Source: an uncultured Pelagibacteraceae bacterium
Lineage (GTDB): Bacteria > Pseudomonadota > Alphaproteobacteria > Pelagibacterales > Pelagibacteraceae
Direction: 5' to 3'
NCBI GenBank assembly: GCA_902592985.1
Contig: CACJGR010000005.1
Coordinates: 1 to 42,082, forward strand
DNA length: 42,082 nt
Shown: in pieces, positions 27,358 to 35,875 of the stretch
Layout of the letters: every line of letters starts with the position of its first letter
Position numbering within the stretch: the first letter of the stretch is position 1
Position numbers and translations under genes: made by a program
The notes under the pieces: generated by a model
What the model saw: only the letters and a program-made list of their open reading frames with translations
What the model was told of the DNA's origin: nothing
The model's database searches: none

Positions 27358-28388
27358 AAAAAAAAATTGCATTAATTTTTGGTATTACCGGACAAGACGG
27401 GTCTTACTTGACTGAGCTTTTAATTAAAAAAAAATATTTGGTTCATGGTGTTAAAAGAAGATCTTCATCTCTTAATACTGCAAGAATAGACCATATTTAT
27501 CAGGACCCACATGAAAAAAAAAGAAACTTTTTTTTACATTATGGCGATGTTACTGATGCAATTTCGGTTTCATCTTTAATTAAAAAAATTAAACCCAATG
27601 AAATTTATAATTTGGCAGCACAATCTCATGTATCAGTTTCTTTTGAAGTTCCTGAGTATACTGCAAATGCTGATGCTATTGGTGCTTTAAGAATATTAGA
27701 AGCAATCAAATTTCATGGATTTGAAAAAATAACAAAATTTTATCAAGCTGGCACTTCTGAAATGTTTGGCAAAGTAAAAGAAACTCCTCAAAATGAAAAA
27801 ACACCTTTTTATCCAAGAAGTCCTTACGGTGTTGCAAAAGTGTATGCTCACTGGATTACAATTAATTATAGGGAGGCTTATAATATTTTTGCTTGTAATG
27901 GCATATTATTTAACCACGAAAGTCCAGTAAGAGGAGAAACTTTTGTTACTAGAAAAATAGTAATAGCCCTTTGTCGAATTAAAAATGGATTACAAAAAAA
28001 ATTATATTTAGGAAATCTTGATGCTAAACGTGACTGGGGTCACGCCAAAGATTATGTTGAAGCAATGTGGAAAATGTTGCAAAAAAAAAATCCAACTGAT
28101 TATGTCATTTCAACAGGCAAACAATATTCGGTAAAACAATTTGTAAATTTAGTTTTAAATGAACTTAAAATTAAATACCTTTGGAAAGGCAAGGGAATAA
28201 ATTCAAAATGCTATGATCATAAAGGTAGGTGTATTATTGAGTGTGATAAGGAATATTATAGGCCGCTAGAAGTTGATACTTTATTGGGAGATTCAAGAAA
28301 AGCGAGAAAAGAACTGAATTGGAGACCAAAAACAAATATTAATGAATTGGTAAAAGAAATGGTTAATAGTGAGTTAAAAAAACATTAA
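27354..28388 (+). CDS. gmd: GDP-mannose 4,6-dehydratase
   Basis: 344 residues. [65 protein letters not shown] (Thr, Glu) and [12 protein letters not shown] (Tyr-x3-Lys) are near diagnostic for Gmd. It converts GDP-D-mannose to GDP-4-keto-6-deoxy-D-mannose with bound NADP in the cytoplasm, the branch point for GDP-L-fucose, GDP-D-rhamnose and GDP-colitose. The fcl gene follows after three bases. GDP-mannose synthesis genes are not in the window. Confidence 0.95.
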   Translation: MKKKIALIFGITGQDGSYLTELLIKKKYLVHGVKRRSSSLNTARIDHIYQDPHEKKRNFFLHYGDVTDAISVSSLIKKIKPNEIYNLAAQSHVSVSFEVPEYTANADAIGALRILEAIKFHGFEKITKFYQAGTSEMFGKVKETPQNEKTPFYPRSPYGVAKVYAHWITINYREAYNIFACNGILFNHESPVRGETFVTRKIVIALCRIKNGLQKKLYLGNLDAKRDWGHAKDYVEAMWKMLQKKNPTDYVISTGKQYSVKQFVNLVLNELKIKYLWKGKGINSKCYDHKGRCIIECDKEYYRPLEVDTLLGDSRKARKELNWRPKTNINELVKEMVNSELKKH

Positions 28389-28391
28389 CTC

Positions 28392-29330
28392 ATGATTAAT
28401 TTACAATCTAAAATTTACGTAGCTGGACATAAAGGGTTGGTTGGAAGTGCGATTGTTAGACAATTAAAAAAAAAAGGTTACAAAAAAATTATTTTTGCAG
28501 AAAGATCAAAGTTAGACTTAACAAATCAACTTAAAGTACTTAAATTTTTAAAAGAAAAAAAACCAGATTTTATATTTATAGCTGCGGCAAAAGTAGGAGG
28601 AATATATTCAAACAATAAATATAAAGGTCAATTTATTTATGAAAATTTATCAATCCAATCTAATTTGATTCATTCTGCTTATTTATGTGGTATTAAAAAC
28701 TTGATATCTTTGGGCTCAAGCTGTGTATATCCTAGAAATTGTAAACAACCAATTAAAGAAAGTTATTTATTAGAAGGTAAACTTGAGAGTACTAATGATG
28801 CCTATGCTGTTGCAAAAATTGCAGGCATTAAAATGTGTCAGAGCTATAATGAACAATATAAGACAAATTATAAGTGCTTAATGCCAACAAACACTTTTGG
28901 TCCTAATGATAATTATGACAGTTTAAATTCACATTTTTTTCCTGCACTTATAAAAAAAATTCATAAAATTAAAAAAAGTAAAAAAAAATTTTTAGTTTTA
29001 TGGGGAAATGGAAAAGCAAAACGAGAATTAATATATGTGGATGATTTAGCAAAAGCGTGCGTTTATTTTATGAAAAAAAAAACAAAACATGCAATAATTA
29101 ATATAGGGAGTGGCAGAGATTACTCTATAAAATATTATGCAAATTTGATTTTAAAATTAATTATACCAAATAAAAAAATAGTTATAAAATATGATAAATC
29201 TAAACCGAATGGTACTCCTCGAAAAGTTCTTGATGTATCTTTAGCCAAACAATATGGATGGAAATATAGCGTGAATTTAAAAGAGGCTGTAATAAAAACC
29301 TATAAATCATATTTAAAAGAAATTACATAA
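28392..29330 (+). CDS. fcl: GDP-L-fucose synthase (epimerase/reductase)
   Basis: 312 residues. VAGHKGLVGSAIVRQLKKKG, IFIAAAKVGGIYSNN, LGSSCVYPRNCKQPIKES (Ser, Cys), NDAYAVAKIAGIKMC (Tyr-x3-Lys) and TFGPNDNYDSLNSHFFPAL (acid/base His) match Fcl/WcaG. It turns the Gmd product into GDP-L-fucose by 3,5-epimerisation and NADPH reduction. The gmd-fcl pair is the standard fucose module. Enzymes of this branch can also give GDP-6-deoxy sugars of other stereochemistry, so product identity is inferred. Confidence 0.93.
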   Translation: MINLQSKIYVAGHKGLVGSAIVRQLKKKGYKKIIFAERSKLDLTNQLKVLKFLKEKKPDFIFIAAAKVGGIYSNNKYKGQFIYENLSIQSNLIHSAYLCGIKNLISLGSSCVYPRNCKQPIKESYLLEGKLESTNDAYAVAKIAGIKMCQSYNEQYKTNYKCLMPTNTFGPNDNYDSLNSHFFPALIKKIHKIKKSKKKFLVLWGNGKAKRELIYVDDLAKACVYFMKKKTKHAIINIGSGRDYSIKYYANLILKLIIPNKKIVIKYDKSKPNGTPRKVLDVSLAKQYGWKYSVNLKEAVIKTYKSYLKEIT

Positions 29331-29334
29331 ATTA

Positions 29335-30231
29335 ATGAAAAATATTATTGTTATAACTGGAGGAGCAGGTTTTGTTGGGTCCAATCTAATTTTACTTTTG
29401 TTAAAAAAAAGTAAATATAAAATTATCAGTATTGACAACTACTCTTCAGGAAATAAAAAAAATCACATTATTCATAAGAAAGTAAAATATATTAATGGAA
29501 ATACTAAAAATATTTCTACAATATTGAAAAATAAAAAAAAACAAATTATATCTATTTTTCATTTTGGTGAATTTTCACGAATATATCAAAGTTTTTTAAA
29601 AATGAATGAATGTATTGAATCTAATTCAGTAGGTTCTCATGCTGTTTTTAATTTTTGTTTAAAAAATAATATTAAGCTAATTTATTCTGCAACATCTGCT
29701 AGCCTAGGAAATAGTGGAAATGATAAAAATTTATCACCGTATGCTTTTACAAAAGCTAAAAATTTGGAATTGTTAGAAAATTTAAAAAAATGGTTTAAAA
29801 TGAGGTATGAAATAATTTATTTTTATAACGTTTATGGTCCTGGTCAAATATGTACTGGTTCAATGGCTACAGTAATAGGTATATTTGAAGATCATTACAA
29901 AAAAAATACACCTTTACCAGTTGTAAGACCTGGAACTCAAGCCAGAAGATTTACTCATATTGAAGATACTGTTAAAGTTTGTTACTTAGCTTGGAAAAAA
30001 AATAAATGTAGACATTATAGTATTTTAAATAAAAAAAGTTATTCAATTATTCAAGCAGCAAAGCTATTTAAAATGAAAATAAAATTTATACCTCCAAGAG
30101 CAGGTGAAAGATATGCCTCAGCATTAACTAATATGAATTTATCAAATAAAGTTTACAAAGTTTTTGGAAAAATTAATCTCAACGATTATATTAAAAAGTT
30201 CATTAAAAGCTGTAAAAGTTCAAATAATTGA
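29335..30231 (+). CDS. NAD-dependent nucleotide-sugar epimerase (extended SDR)
   Basis: 298 residues. VITGGAGFVGSNLILLLLKK is the Rossmann start; SIDNYSSGNKKNH, IYSATSASLGNSG and LSPYAFTKAKN give the active site, and FYNVYGPGQ with RRFTHIEDTV are conserved blocks of GalE-like enzymes. The Ser-Ser-x-x-Tyr-Gly block is altered to SATSASLG. It likely epimerises or reduces a nucleotide sugar; which one is not clear. It is the last gene of the island and ends 36 bases before 5S rRNA, four bases after fcl begins the same-strand run. Confidence 0.8.
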   Translation: MKNIIVITGGAGFVGSNLILLLLKKSKYKIISIDNYSSGNKKNHIIHKKVKYINGNTKNISTILKNKKKQIISIFHFGEFSRIYQSFLKMNECIESNSVGSHAVFNFCLKNNIKLIYSATSASLGNSGNDKNLSPYAFTKAKNLELLENLKKWFKMRYEIIYFYNVYGPGQICTGSMATVIGIFEDHYKKNTPLPVVRPGTQARRFTHIEDTVKVCYLAWKKNKCRHYSILNKKSYSIIQAAKLFKMKIKFIPPRAGERYASALTNMNLSNKVYKVFGKINLNDYIKKFIKSCKSSNN

Positions 30232-30234
30232 GTA

Positions 30235-30262
30235 TTTACAATATTTTTTTTTTATATATAAA
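30235..30262 (+). promoter_or_regulatory. Candidate sigma-70 promoter for 5S rRNA
   Basis: TTTACA at 30235-30240 and TATAAA at 30257-30262 are separated by 16 bases and sit directly upstream of the 5S gene. The expected start point is at about the first base of mature 5S. An orphan 5S cannot use an rrn promoter, so a local one is expected. The surrounding DNA is so AT-rich that chance matches are common. Confidence 0.45.
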
Positions 30263-30267
30263 CTTTC

Positions 30268-30385
30268 TGCCTGGTGATTATTGCGAAGGGGCAATACCCG
30301 ATCCCATTCCGAACTCGGAAGTCAAGCCCTTCAGCGCCAATGGTACTTTGTCTTAAGACACGGAAGAGTAGGTCGTTGCCAGGCT
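30268..30385 (+). rRNA. rrf: 5S ribosomal RNA
   Basis: The sequence begins TGCCTGGTGATTATTGCG and ends GTCGTTGCCAGGC; the ends pair GCCTGG with CCAGGC as helix I. The internal CCGATCCCATTCCGAACTCG and GAAGTCAAGCCCTTCAGCGCC segments are the universal 5S core. Length about 118. No 16S or 23S gene lies within 30 kb on the left or 12 kb on the right, so it is separated from the rest of the rRNA operon, as in SAR11 genomes. The exact 3' end is uncertain by one or two bases. Confidence 0.97.
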
Positions 30386-30394
30386 ATTAAAATT

Positions 30395-30520
30395 ATGAAA
30401 ATCAAGAGCTCACTAAAATCATTAAAGAAAAGAGATTTAAACTCTAAATTAGTAAGAAGAAGAGGAAGAGTTTATATAATTAATAAAACCAATCCAAAAT
30501 TCAAAGCAAGACAAAAGTAA
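30395..30520 (+). CDS. rpmJ: 50S ribosomal protein L36
   Basis: 41 residues starting [14 protein letters not shown] and ending [12 protein letters not shown], the normal alphaproteobacterial L36 pattern. The usual zinc-binding Cys/His set is missing, as in the C-minus form. The reading frame is open further upstream into 5S, but the ATG at 30395 gives the standard length. There is no Shine-Dalgarno sequence: only nine bases separate it from the end of 5S. It is followed by the pnt genes on the same strand after 41 bases. L36 binds 23S rRNA in the large subunit. Confidence 0.93.
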   Translation: MKIKSSLKSLKKRDLNSKLVRRRGRVYIINKTNPKFKARQK

Positions 30521-30561
30521 TTTTAATACACATGGGAATTTTCTTAGTGTAATTTGTTTTT

Positions 30562-31650
30562 ATGAAAATTTGTTCAACTTCTGAAAATAAACAATCTGAA
30601 AAAAGAATTTCAATCACACCAGAGATAGCAAAAAAATATATTAATTTAGGTTTGGAAGTCTCTTTACTAGAAAATTATGGTTTACATTTAGGTTATGATA
30701 ACAATCTATATAAATCACTTGGAGTAAATATTATTAAAGATGAAAAAGAGTTAATTAAAAAATCTGATATAATTGTTCAGCTAGCTTTATTGTCAGATGA
30801 TAAAACTTCTTTAATTAAAGAAAACCAGATATTAATAGGATTATTTGATCCTTATAATAATAAAGATAAAATTAAAAATTTATCAAAAAAAAATATCAAT
30901 ATTTTTTCTTTAGAATTGCTTCCAAGAATAACAAGAGCGCAGTCGATGGATGTACTTTCGTCTCAAGCTAATCTAGCAGGATATAAAGCAGTTATAGATT
31001 CTTTTTCAAATTTTAAAAAAGCGATACCAATGATGATGACTGCTGCAGGAACAATTCCACCAGCAAAAGTATTAGTAGTTGGCGCTGGAGTTGCAGGACT
31101 TCAGGCTATTGCAACAGCTAAAAGAATGGGAGCAATTGTATTTGCTACTGATGTTAGAACGGTCTCTAAAGAACAGGTTGAAAGTTTAGGAGGAAAATTT
31201 TTAACAGTTGAGGGATCAGAAAATCTAGAGACCGAGAGCGGATATGCAAAAGAAACTTCAGAAGAATTTAAAAAAAAACAAGAAGAACTATTAGGTGAGA
31301 CTTTGAAAAAAATTGATATTGTTATATGCACTGCTTTAATTCCAGGAAAGAAAGCACCTTTAATCATTAAAGAGTACATGATAAATAATATGCAATCAGG
31401 TTCTATTATTTACGACTTAGCAGCGGTTCAAGGGGGCAATACAGCTTATACAGAAGTAGATAAAATTATAGATAAGAATGGCATAAAAATTATAAGTGAA
31501 GCCAATATTCTTAATAAATTGCCAGTTTCTGCCTCTAGTTTATACTCGAAAAATGTATTTAATTTTGTTTCAAACCTTTATGACAAAGAAAATAAAAAAA
31601 TTAATATTAATTTAGAAGATGAAATTATTGCAAAAACAATAAATAGATAG
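30562..31650 (+). CDS. pntAA: NAD(P) transhydrogenase alpha subunit, part 1 (domain I)
   Basis: 362 residues. KRISITPEIAKKYINLGLEV and LLPRITRAQSMDVLSSQANL are shared with alanine dehydrogenase; VLVVGAGVAGLQAIATAKRM is the NAD-binding motif, followed by FATDVRTVSKEQVESLGGKF. It is the soluble NAD(H)-binding domain I of proton-translocating transhydrogenase, which uses the proton gradient to reduce NADP with NADH. The three-gene split form is known from Rhodospirillum and other alphaproteobacteria. The next subunit starts four bases after its stop. Confidence 0.95.
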   Translation: MKICSTSENKQSEKRISITPEIAKKYINLGLEVSLLENYGLHLGYDNNLYKSLGVNIIKDEKELIKKSDIIVQLALLSDDKTSLIKENQILIGLFDPYNNKDKIKNLSKKNINIFSLELLPRITRAQSMDVLSSQANLAGYKAVIDSFSNFKKAIPMMMTAAGTIPPAKVLVVGAGVAGLQAIATAKRMGAIVFATDVRTVSKEQVESLGGKFLTVEGSENLETESGYAKETSEEFKKKQEELLGETLKKIDIVICTALIPGKKAPLIIKEYMINNMQSGSIIYDLAAVQGGNTAYTEVDKIIDKNGIKIISEANILNKLPVSASSLYSKNVFNFVSNLYDKENKKININLEDEIIAKTINR

Positions 31651-31654
31651 AATT

Positions 31655-31963
31655 ATGGAAATAGATCCTTTTATATTCAGACTAAGCATTTTTATATTAT
31701 CAATTTTTATAGGATACTACGTGGTATGGAGTGTTACTCCATCTTTGCACACTCCATTAATGTCTGTGACAAATGCTATTTCTTCAGTAATTATAGTCGG
31801 AGCTATAATTGCTGGTTTATCAGGAAGTTTAGAAAATGTTTTTGATATTCCAAATATCTTTGGTTTTTTTGCAATATTTCTAGCAGCTATAAATATTTTT
31901 GGAGGTTTTTTAGTAACTCAAAGAATGCTCCAAATGTATAAAAAGAAAAAAAAAGATAAATAA
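31655..31963 (+). CDS. pntAB: NAD(P) transhydrogenase alpha subunit, part 2 (membrane)
   Basis: 102 residues with three or four hydrophobic helices. VVWSVTPSLHTPLMSVTNAI is a nearly invariant segment of the PntA membrane domain, and GGFLVTQRMLQMYKKK is its typical C terminus. It forms part of the proton channel (domain II) with PntB in the inner membrane. The short length is normal for the split form. It sits between pntAA and pntB with gaps of four and two bases, so the three are one transcription unit. Confidence 0.94.
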   Translation: MEIDPFIFRLSIFILSIFIGYYVVWSVTPSLHTPLMSVTNAISSVIIVGAIIAGLSGSLENVFDIPNIFGFFAIFLAAINIFGGFLVTQRMLQMYKKKKKDK

Positions 31964-31965
31964 AT

Positions 31966-33360
31966 ATGTCTGCAAATTTATCAGCAATATTTTATCTAGT
32001 TTCAGGAGTATTATTTATTTTAGCTTTAAGAGGATTGTCTTCTCCCGAAACATCAAGGCGAGGAAATTTTTTTGGAATTCTTGGAATGACAATTGCCATT
32101 ACTGTAACTTTTTTATCTATAGGAAATTTTTCGTCCGGGTTTATTTATGTTTTGATTTTTTTATTAATAGGAGGTTCAATTGGAGCTTTTGTAGCATTTA
32201 AAATCCCAATGACTGCTATGCCAGAATTAGTTGCTGGATTTCATAGCTTAGTAGGATTAGCAGCAGTTTTTGTTGCTATATCAGCTTTCTTAAATCCTGA
32301 AGTTTTTAACCTTGGAACGGTAGGAAATATAAAGCTTGCTAGTTTGATTGAAATGTCAATTGGTGCTGCAATAGGAGCAATTACTTTTTCAGGATCAATA
32401 ATAGCTTTTTTAAAACTTCGAGGAATAATGTCAGGATCGCCAATCACCTTTAAAGGACAGCATTATATTAACTTATTATTAGGTTTATCAATTATAGTAT
32501 TAATTTTTTATCTTTGCAAAACACAATCAGACAGCATCTTTTGGGGAATAATTGCAATATCTTTTTTATTAGGATTATTATTAATAATACCAATCGGAGG
32601 TGCTGATATGCCAGTAGTTATTTCTATGTTAAATTCATATTCAGGTTGGGCAGCAGCTGGAATTGGTTTTACGTTAGAAAATACAGCTTTGATAATTACT
32701 GGAGCTTTAGTCGGTTCATCAGGAGCAATCTTATCTTATATAATGTGTAAAGGTATGAATCGTTCGTTTTTCAATGTTATTCTTGGAGGATTTGGAATTA
32801 CCGAACAATCATCGTCAAACAAAGGAAAAGAACAAAAGCCAGTAAAAAGTGGTAACGCTGAAGATGCAGCTTTTTTAATGAATAGTGCTTCTTCAGTTAT
32901 AATTGTACCTGGTTATGGAATGGCAGTTGCACAAGCGCAGCATGCATTAAGGGAGATGGTAGACAAACTGAAAAAAAATGATGTTAGAGTTTCATATGCG
33001 ATACATCCTGTTGCAGGAAGAATGCCAGGGCATATGAATGTGTTGTTAGCTGAAGCAAACGTTCCTTACGATGAAGTTTTTGAATTAGAGGAAATAAATA
33101 ATGATTTTTCTAATGCAGATGTTGCATTTGTAATTGGTGCAAATGATGTGACAAACCCAGTGGCAAAAACAGATCCTGAAAGCCCAATATACGGAATGCC
33201 AGTTTTAGATGTGGAAAAATGTAAATCAGTTTTATTTGTAAAAAGAAGTTTATCTCCTGGTTATGCCGGCATTGATAACGATTTGTTTTATAGAGAAAAT
33301 ACCTTAATGTTATTTGCTGATGCAAAAAAAATGACAGAAGATATAACTAAAAATTTATAA
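31966..33360 (+). CDS. pntB: NAD(P) transhydrogenase beta subunit
   Basis: 464 residues: about nine membrane helices (domain II), then a soluble NADP-binding domain III. Helix region markers are GLSSPETSRRGNFFGILGM, MTAMPELVAGFHSLVGLAAV and GGADMPVVISMLNSYSGWAA. Domain III has VPGYGMAVAQAQHALREM, HPVAGRMPGHMNVLLAEANV and VIGANDVTNPVA, the NADP pocket. It completes the proton-driven NADPH-forming enzyme. It ends 20 bases from the convergent tRNA gene. Confidence 0.96.
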   Translation: MSANLSAIFYLVSGVLFILALRGLSSPETSRRGNFFGILGMTIAITVTFLSIGNFSSGFIYVLIFLLIGGSIGAFVAFKIPMTAMPELVAGFHSLVGLAAVFVAISAFLNPEVFNLGTVGNIKLASLIEMSIGAAIGAITFSGSIIAFLKLRGIMSGSPITFKGQHYINLLLGLSIIVLIFYLCKTQSDSIFWGIIAISFLLGLLLIIPIGGADMPVVISMLNSYSGWAAAGIGFTLENTALIITGALVGSSGAILSYIMCKGMNRSFFNVILGGFGITEQSSSNKGKEQKPVKSGNAEDAAFLMNSASSVIIVPGYGMAVAQAQHALREMVDKLKKNDVRVSYAIHPVAGRMPGHMNVLLAEANVPYDEVFELEEINNDFSNADVAFVIGANDVTNPVAKTDPESPIYGMPVLDVEKCKSVLFVKRSLSPGYAGIDNDLFYRENTLMLFADAKKMTEDITKNL

Positions 33361-33380
33361 GATTGAAATCTAACCATTTT

Positions 33381-33457
<77 letters not shown>

Positions 33458-33461
33458 ATAT

Positions 33462-33668
33462 TTAAATTCTATTTTTGAGTTTATTTAGTTTTTTAACTCT
33501 TTTAATGTTTTCTTGTAAAATTCTTTTTTTTTTTTCTGAAGGTTTTTCATACGTATTCTTCAATTTTATAATTTTAAAGAATCCATCCCTTTGTAGTTTT
33601 CTCTTAAGAATCCTAAGAGCTTGTTCAACATTATTATCTTTAACTTCTATTTTAATAACTACCTCCAA
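33462..33668 (-). CDS. rpsU: 30S ribosomal protein S21
   Basis: 68 residues counted from TTG at 33668-33666. DNNVEQALRILKRKLQRDGF and YEKPSEKKKRI are the S21 core. The start is unclear: no ATG or GTG is available, and a strong GGAGGT (33666-33661) overlaps the TTG itself. That Shine-Dalgarno would fit an ATT at 33656 (product MKIEVKDNNV, which has the usual S21 length ahead of the DNNV) or an ATA at 33650. S21 helps the small subunit in translation initiation. The next gene downstream is initiator tRNA. Confidence 0.9.
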   Translation of the reverse strand: MEVVIKIEVKDNNVEQALRILKRKLQRDGFFKIIKLKNTYEKPSEKKKRILQENIKRVKKLNKLKNRI

Positions 33669-33731
33669 AAAAATGAGTAATTATCACTTTAATAATTTGA
33701 TGTCTATTAAATTTATACATAAATCTTTTAT

Positions 33732-34301
33732 TTAAACTGCTTGTTTTGTTTTTTCTTTTTCTTTTTTTTCTCTTTTTATTCTTCTTTCAGCTTTTTCTAT
33801 AGCCTCGATTAAATCTTTTTGTAAAAATAAACTCAGGGCAACGGGATCTTTAGAATTTAAGCTATTATAATTCCAATAACTTTTATTTCTTATTGAAGTT
33901 ACTGAATTTTTTGTTATCCCAATTAATCTTGCAATTTGTGAATCTTTTAACTGAGGGTGATGTTTTATCAACCATAATGCAGAATCAGGTTTATCCTGTC
34001 TTTTTGATAATGGTACATATTTTTTTATTTTTTTATCTTCACTAGAAATTTCAATATCAGTATCTTTAATTTGCAAAGGTCTATTTTTATCTTCAGAAGA
34101 TAATTCAATTTCCTTTCTAGACAATTGTCCAGAAATAATAGGGTTATAGGCCTTTATTCCTTTAGCCACCTCTCCATCAGCAATACCTTGGACTTCGACT
34201 TCATGCAAATTACAAAAATTTGCAATTTGTTTAAAAGTTAAAGTTGTATTTTCAACTAACCAAACAGCAGTAGCCATTGGCATTAGTGGAACATTTGACA
34301 T
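33732..34301 (-). CDS. trcR: Cell-cycle transcriptional regulator TrcR (DUF1013)
   Basis: 189 residues. PLMPMATAVWLVENTTLTFK at the N terminus and DKPDSALWLIKHHPQLKDSQ followed by IARLIGITKNSVTSIRNKSYWN are hallmarks of DUF1013, an alphaproteobacterial protein with helix-turn-helix segments. Family members were linked to cell-cycle transcription control in Caulobacter-type bacteria. The C terminus is highly charged (KREKKEKEKTKQAV). It begins right at the rpmE stop, so it is co-translated with L31; rpsU follows after about 63 bases. Confidence 0.9.
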   Translation of the reverse strand: MSNVPLMPMATAVWLVENTTLTFKQIANFCNLHEVEVQGIADGEVAKGIKAYNPIISGQLSRKEIELSSEDKNRPLQIKDTDIEISSEDKKIKKYVPLSKRQDKPDSALWLIKHHPQLKDSQIARLIGITKNSVTSIRNKSYWNYNSLNSKDPVALSLFLQKDLIEAIEKAERRIKREKKEKEKTKQAV

Positions 34302-34532
34302 TTAATTTTTCTTTTCTGATCTAAAATTTTGGAATTTTTTATTAAATTTACTTACACGACCTTTATCAAGTAATTTTTGTTTACCACCGGTCCAAGCCGA
34401 ATGAGATATTGGGTCGATCTCTAATTTCAAAACTTCACCCTCGGACCCCCAAGTTGACCTTGTTTCAAATTGTGTGCCATCAGTCATTTCAACTTTAATA
34501 GCATGATAGTTTGGATGAATGTCTTTTTTCAT
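34302..34532 (-). CDS. rpmE: 50S ribosomal protein L31
   Basis: 76 residues. [51 protein letters not shown] and VSKFNKKF match alphaproteobacterial L31. It has no cysteine, so it is the zinc-free (C-minus) form. It bridges the 50S and 30S heads of the ribosome. It lies 35 bases after suhB and abuts trcR. Confidence 0.95.
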   Translation of the reverse strand: MKKDIHPNYHAIKVEMTDGTQFETRSTWGSEGEVLKLEIDPISHSAWTGGKQKLLDKGRVSKFNKKFQNFRSEKKN

Positions 34533-34567
34533 ATCGTGACTTATAACAAATGATTTTAGGAAAACAA

Positions 34568-35308
34568 TTAAAAGTTCTGTAGTTTTTTCAGCATTTTTTC
34601 ATTAATTGCATTACTCGATGCTCTTATTTTAATATTATCATTTTTTGATAAATTAATTTCGTTAATTATACCTCCAGCTTCTTTAATAATTATAATTCCA
34701 GCAGCAATATCCCATAAGTTTAAATTGTTTTGAAAATAACCGTCATATCTCCCCGCAGCTACATAAGCCATATCTAGTGCCGCACATCCAGATTTTCGAG
34801 TTATTAAATCGACTTCTATTTTTTCTTTTCCACCAGTTCCAAATAGGCAACCTTCTATGTCTTTTTTTTTGGAAACTTTAATTCTCTGATTATTAAAAAA
34901 AGCACCATTATTCTTTTCAGCATAAAACATTTCATCTTTGATTGGGTCATAAATTAAACCTGAAACAATTTCATTGCTAGATTTTAGAGCAATAGAAATT
35001 GCAAAATGAGGAACTCCATGTAAAAAGTTTGTAGTACCATCAATTGGATCTATAATCCAAACATTTTTAGAATCTGAATTAATTTTAGATCCACTTTCTT
35101 CACTTATTATTGAATAGTTTTTTTTAGCTTTCATTAGTTCATTAATAATTATTTTTTCTGCTTTAGTATCTGCGTTAGATACAAAGTCAGATGGACCTTT
35201 AACTGATATTTGTAATTTTTCAATTTCTCCAAAATCTCTGATCAAAGCTTTGGAAGCTTTTTCACTTGCTTTAATCATTATATTAAGATTGGCTGATATA
35301 GAGTTCAT
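34568..35308 (-). CDS. suhB: Inositol monophosphatase family protein (SuhB-like)
   Basis: 246 residues. [23 protein letters not shown] (metal Glu pair), [20 protein letters not shown] (DPxDGTTNF) and [16 protein letters not shown] (WDxAAG) are the complete set of phosphatase motifs with Mg2+ ligands. It hydrolyses inositol-1-phosphate or related sugar phosphates; in bacteria SuhB also acts in rRNA transcription and ribosome assembly. Its place between efp and rpmE fits a translation-linked role. It follows efp by six bases. Confidence 0.92.
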   Translation of the reverse strand: MNSISANLNIMIKASEKASKALIRDFGEIEKLQISVKGPSDFVSNADTKAEKIIINELMKAKKNYSIISEESGSKINSDSKNVWIIDPIDGTTNFLHGVPHFAISIALKSSNEIVSGLIYDPIKDEMFYAEKNNGAFFNNQRIKVSKKKDIEGCLFGTGGKEKIEVDLITRKSGCAALDMAYVAAGRYDGYFQNNLNLWDIAAGIIIIKEAGGIINEINLSKNDNIKIRASSNAINEKMLKKLQNF

Positions 35309-35314
35309 TATAAA

Positions 35315-35875
35315 TTAAATTTTTTTAATGTATTCTATGGTTCTTGTATCAATTATAATTGTATCTCCACTTTCAACAAAAGGTGGAACTTGTATATTTA
35401 TTCCATTATTTAAAGTTGCAGGTTTATAAGATGAGGAAACAGTTTGACCTTTTAAAGCAACATCCGTACTTTTAATTTTACAAGTTACTTGATTTGGCAA
35501 ATCTACTACCAAGGGTCTATCATTATAAAAACTTATATTAACCTCTAAATTTTCGGTAAGCATTTTACCTTTTTCACCAACAATGTTTTTTTTAATATTA
35601 ATTTGTTCAAAAGATTTTTGATTTATAAAATAATAATCAGTTTCATCTTGATATAAAAAATTAAACTTTATTTCATCTAAAGACACCTTTTCAACTGTAT
35701 CACTAGATCTAAATCTTTCATTAAGTTTTGTATTTTTGTTTACACTCTTCATTTCTACTTGCGCAAATGCTCCTCCTTTTCCAGGTTTTACATGTTGAGT
35801 TTTTAACACTTGCCATAAATCGTCTTTATGTTCAATTAACATTCCTACTCTAATTTCATTTCCTGATATTTTCAT
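35315..35875 (-). CDS. efp: Translation elongation factor P
   Basis: 186 residues. GNEIRVGMLIEHKDDLW starts domain I; HVKPGKGGAFAQVEMKS contains the Lys at the tip (E. coli K34 place) that is modified in many bacteria. VDLPNQVTCKIKSTD and the C-terminal VPPFVESGDTIIIDTRTIEY are conserved. EF-P relieves ribosome stalling at proline runs. No epmA or epmB modification gene is in the window. Its ATG overlaps the thiE stop by four bases (ATGA). Confidence 0.96.
   Translation of the reverse strand: MKISGNEIRVGMLIEHKDDLWQVLKTQHVKPGKGGAFAQVEMKSVNKNTKLNERFRSSDTVEKVSLDEIKFNFLYQDETDYYFINQKSFEQINIKKNIVGEKGKMLTENLEVNISFYNDRPLVVDLPNQVTCKIKSTDVALKGQTVSSSYKPATLNNGINIQVPPFVESGDTIIIDTRTIEYIKKI

Larger units (their letters stand above)
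1..30231. other. Surface-glycan hypervariable island (left end outside window)
   Basis: The island is a dense set of glycosyltransferases, nucleotide-sugar enzymes, FkbM methyltransferases and polytopic membrane proteins on both strands, ending 36 bases before an orphan 5S rRNA gene. The bases are visibly more AT-rich, with many long A and T runs, than the tkt-rpsU region. Known background: SAR11 genomes carry a hypervariable cell-surface region between 16S-23S and 5S. Inference: this is that region. No integrase, transposase or tRNA attachment repeat was seen, so exchange by homologous recombination between flanking core genes is more likely than site-specific integration. Confidence 0.75.

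Noticed and set aside
30281..30520. 79-codon frame through 5S rRNA into rpmJ
   Set aside because: Its first half is the 5S gene; only the last 41 codons from ATG 30395 are L36.
30521..30561. TACAC...GTGTA followed by ATTTGTTTTT between rpmJ and pntAA as a terminator
   Set aside because: The stem is five pairs with a loop of about 15 bases, too weak to call; pntAA may be co-transcribed with rpmJ.
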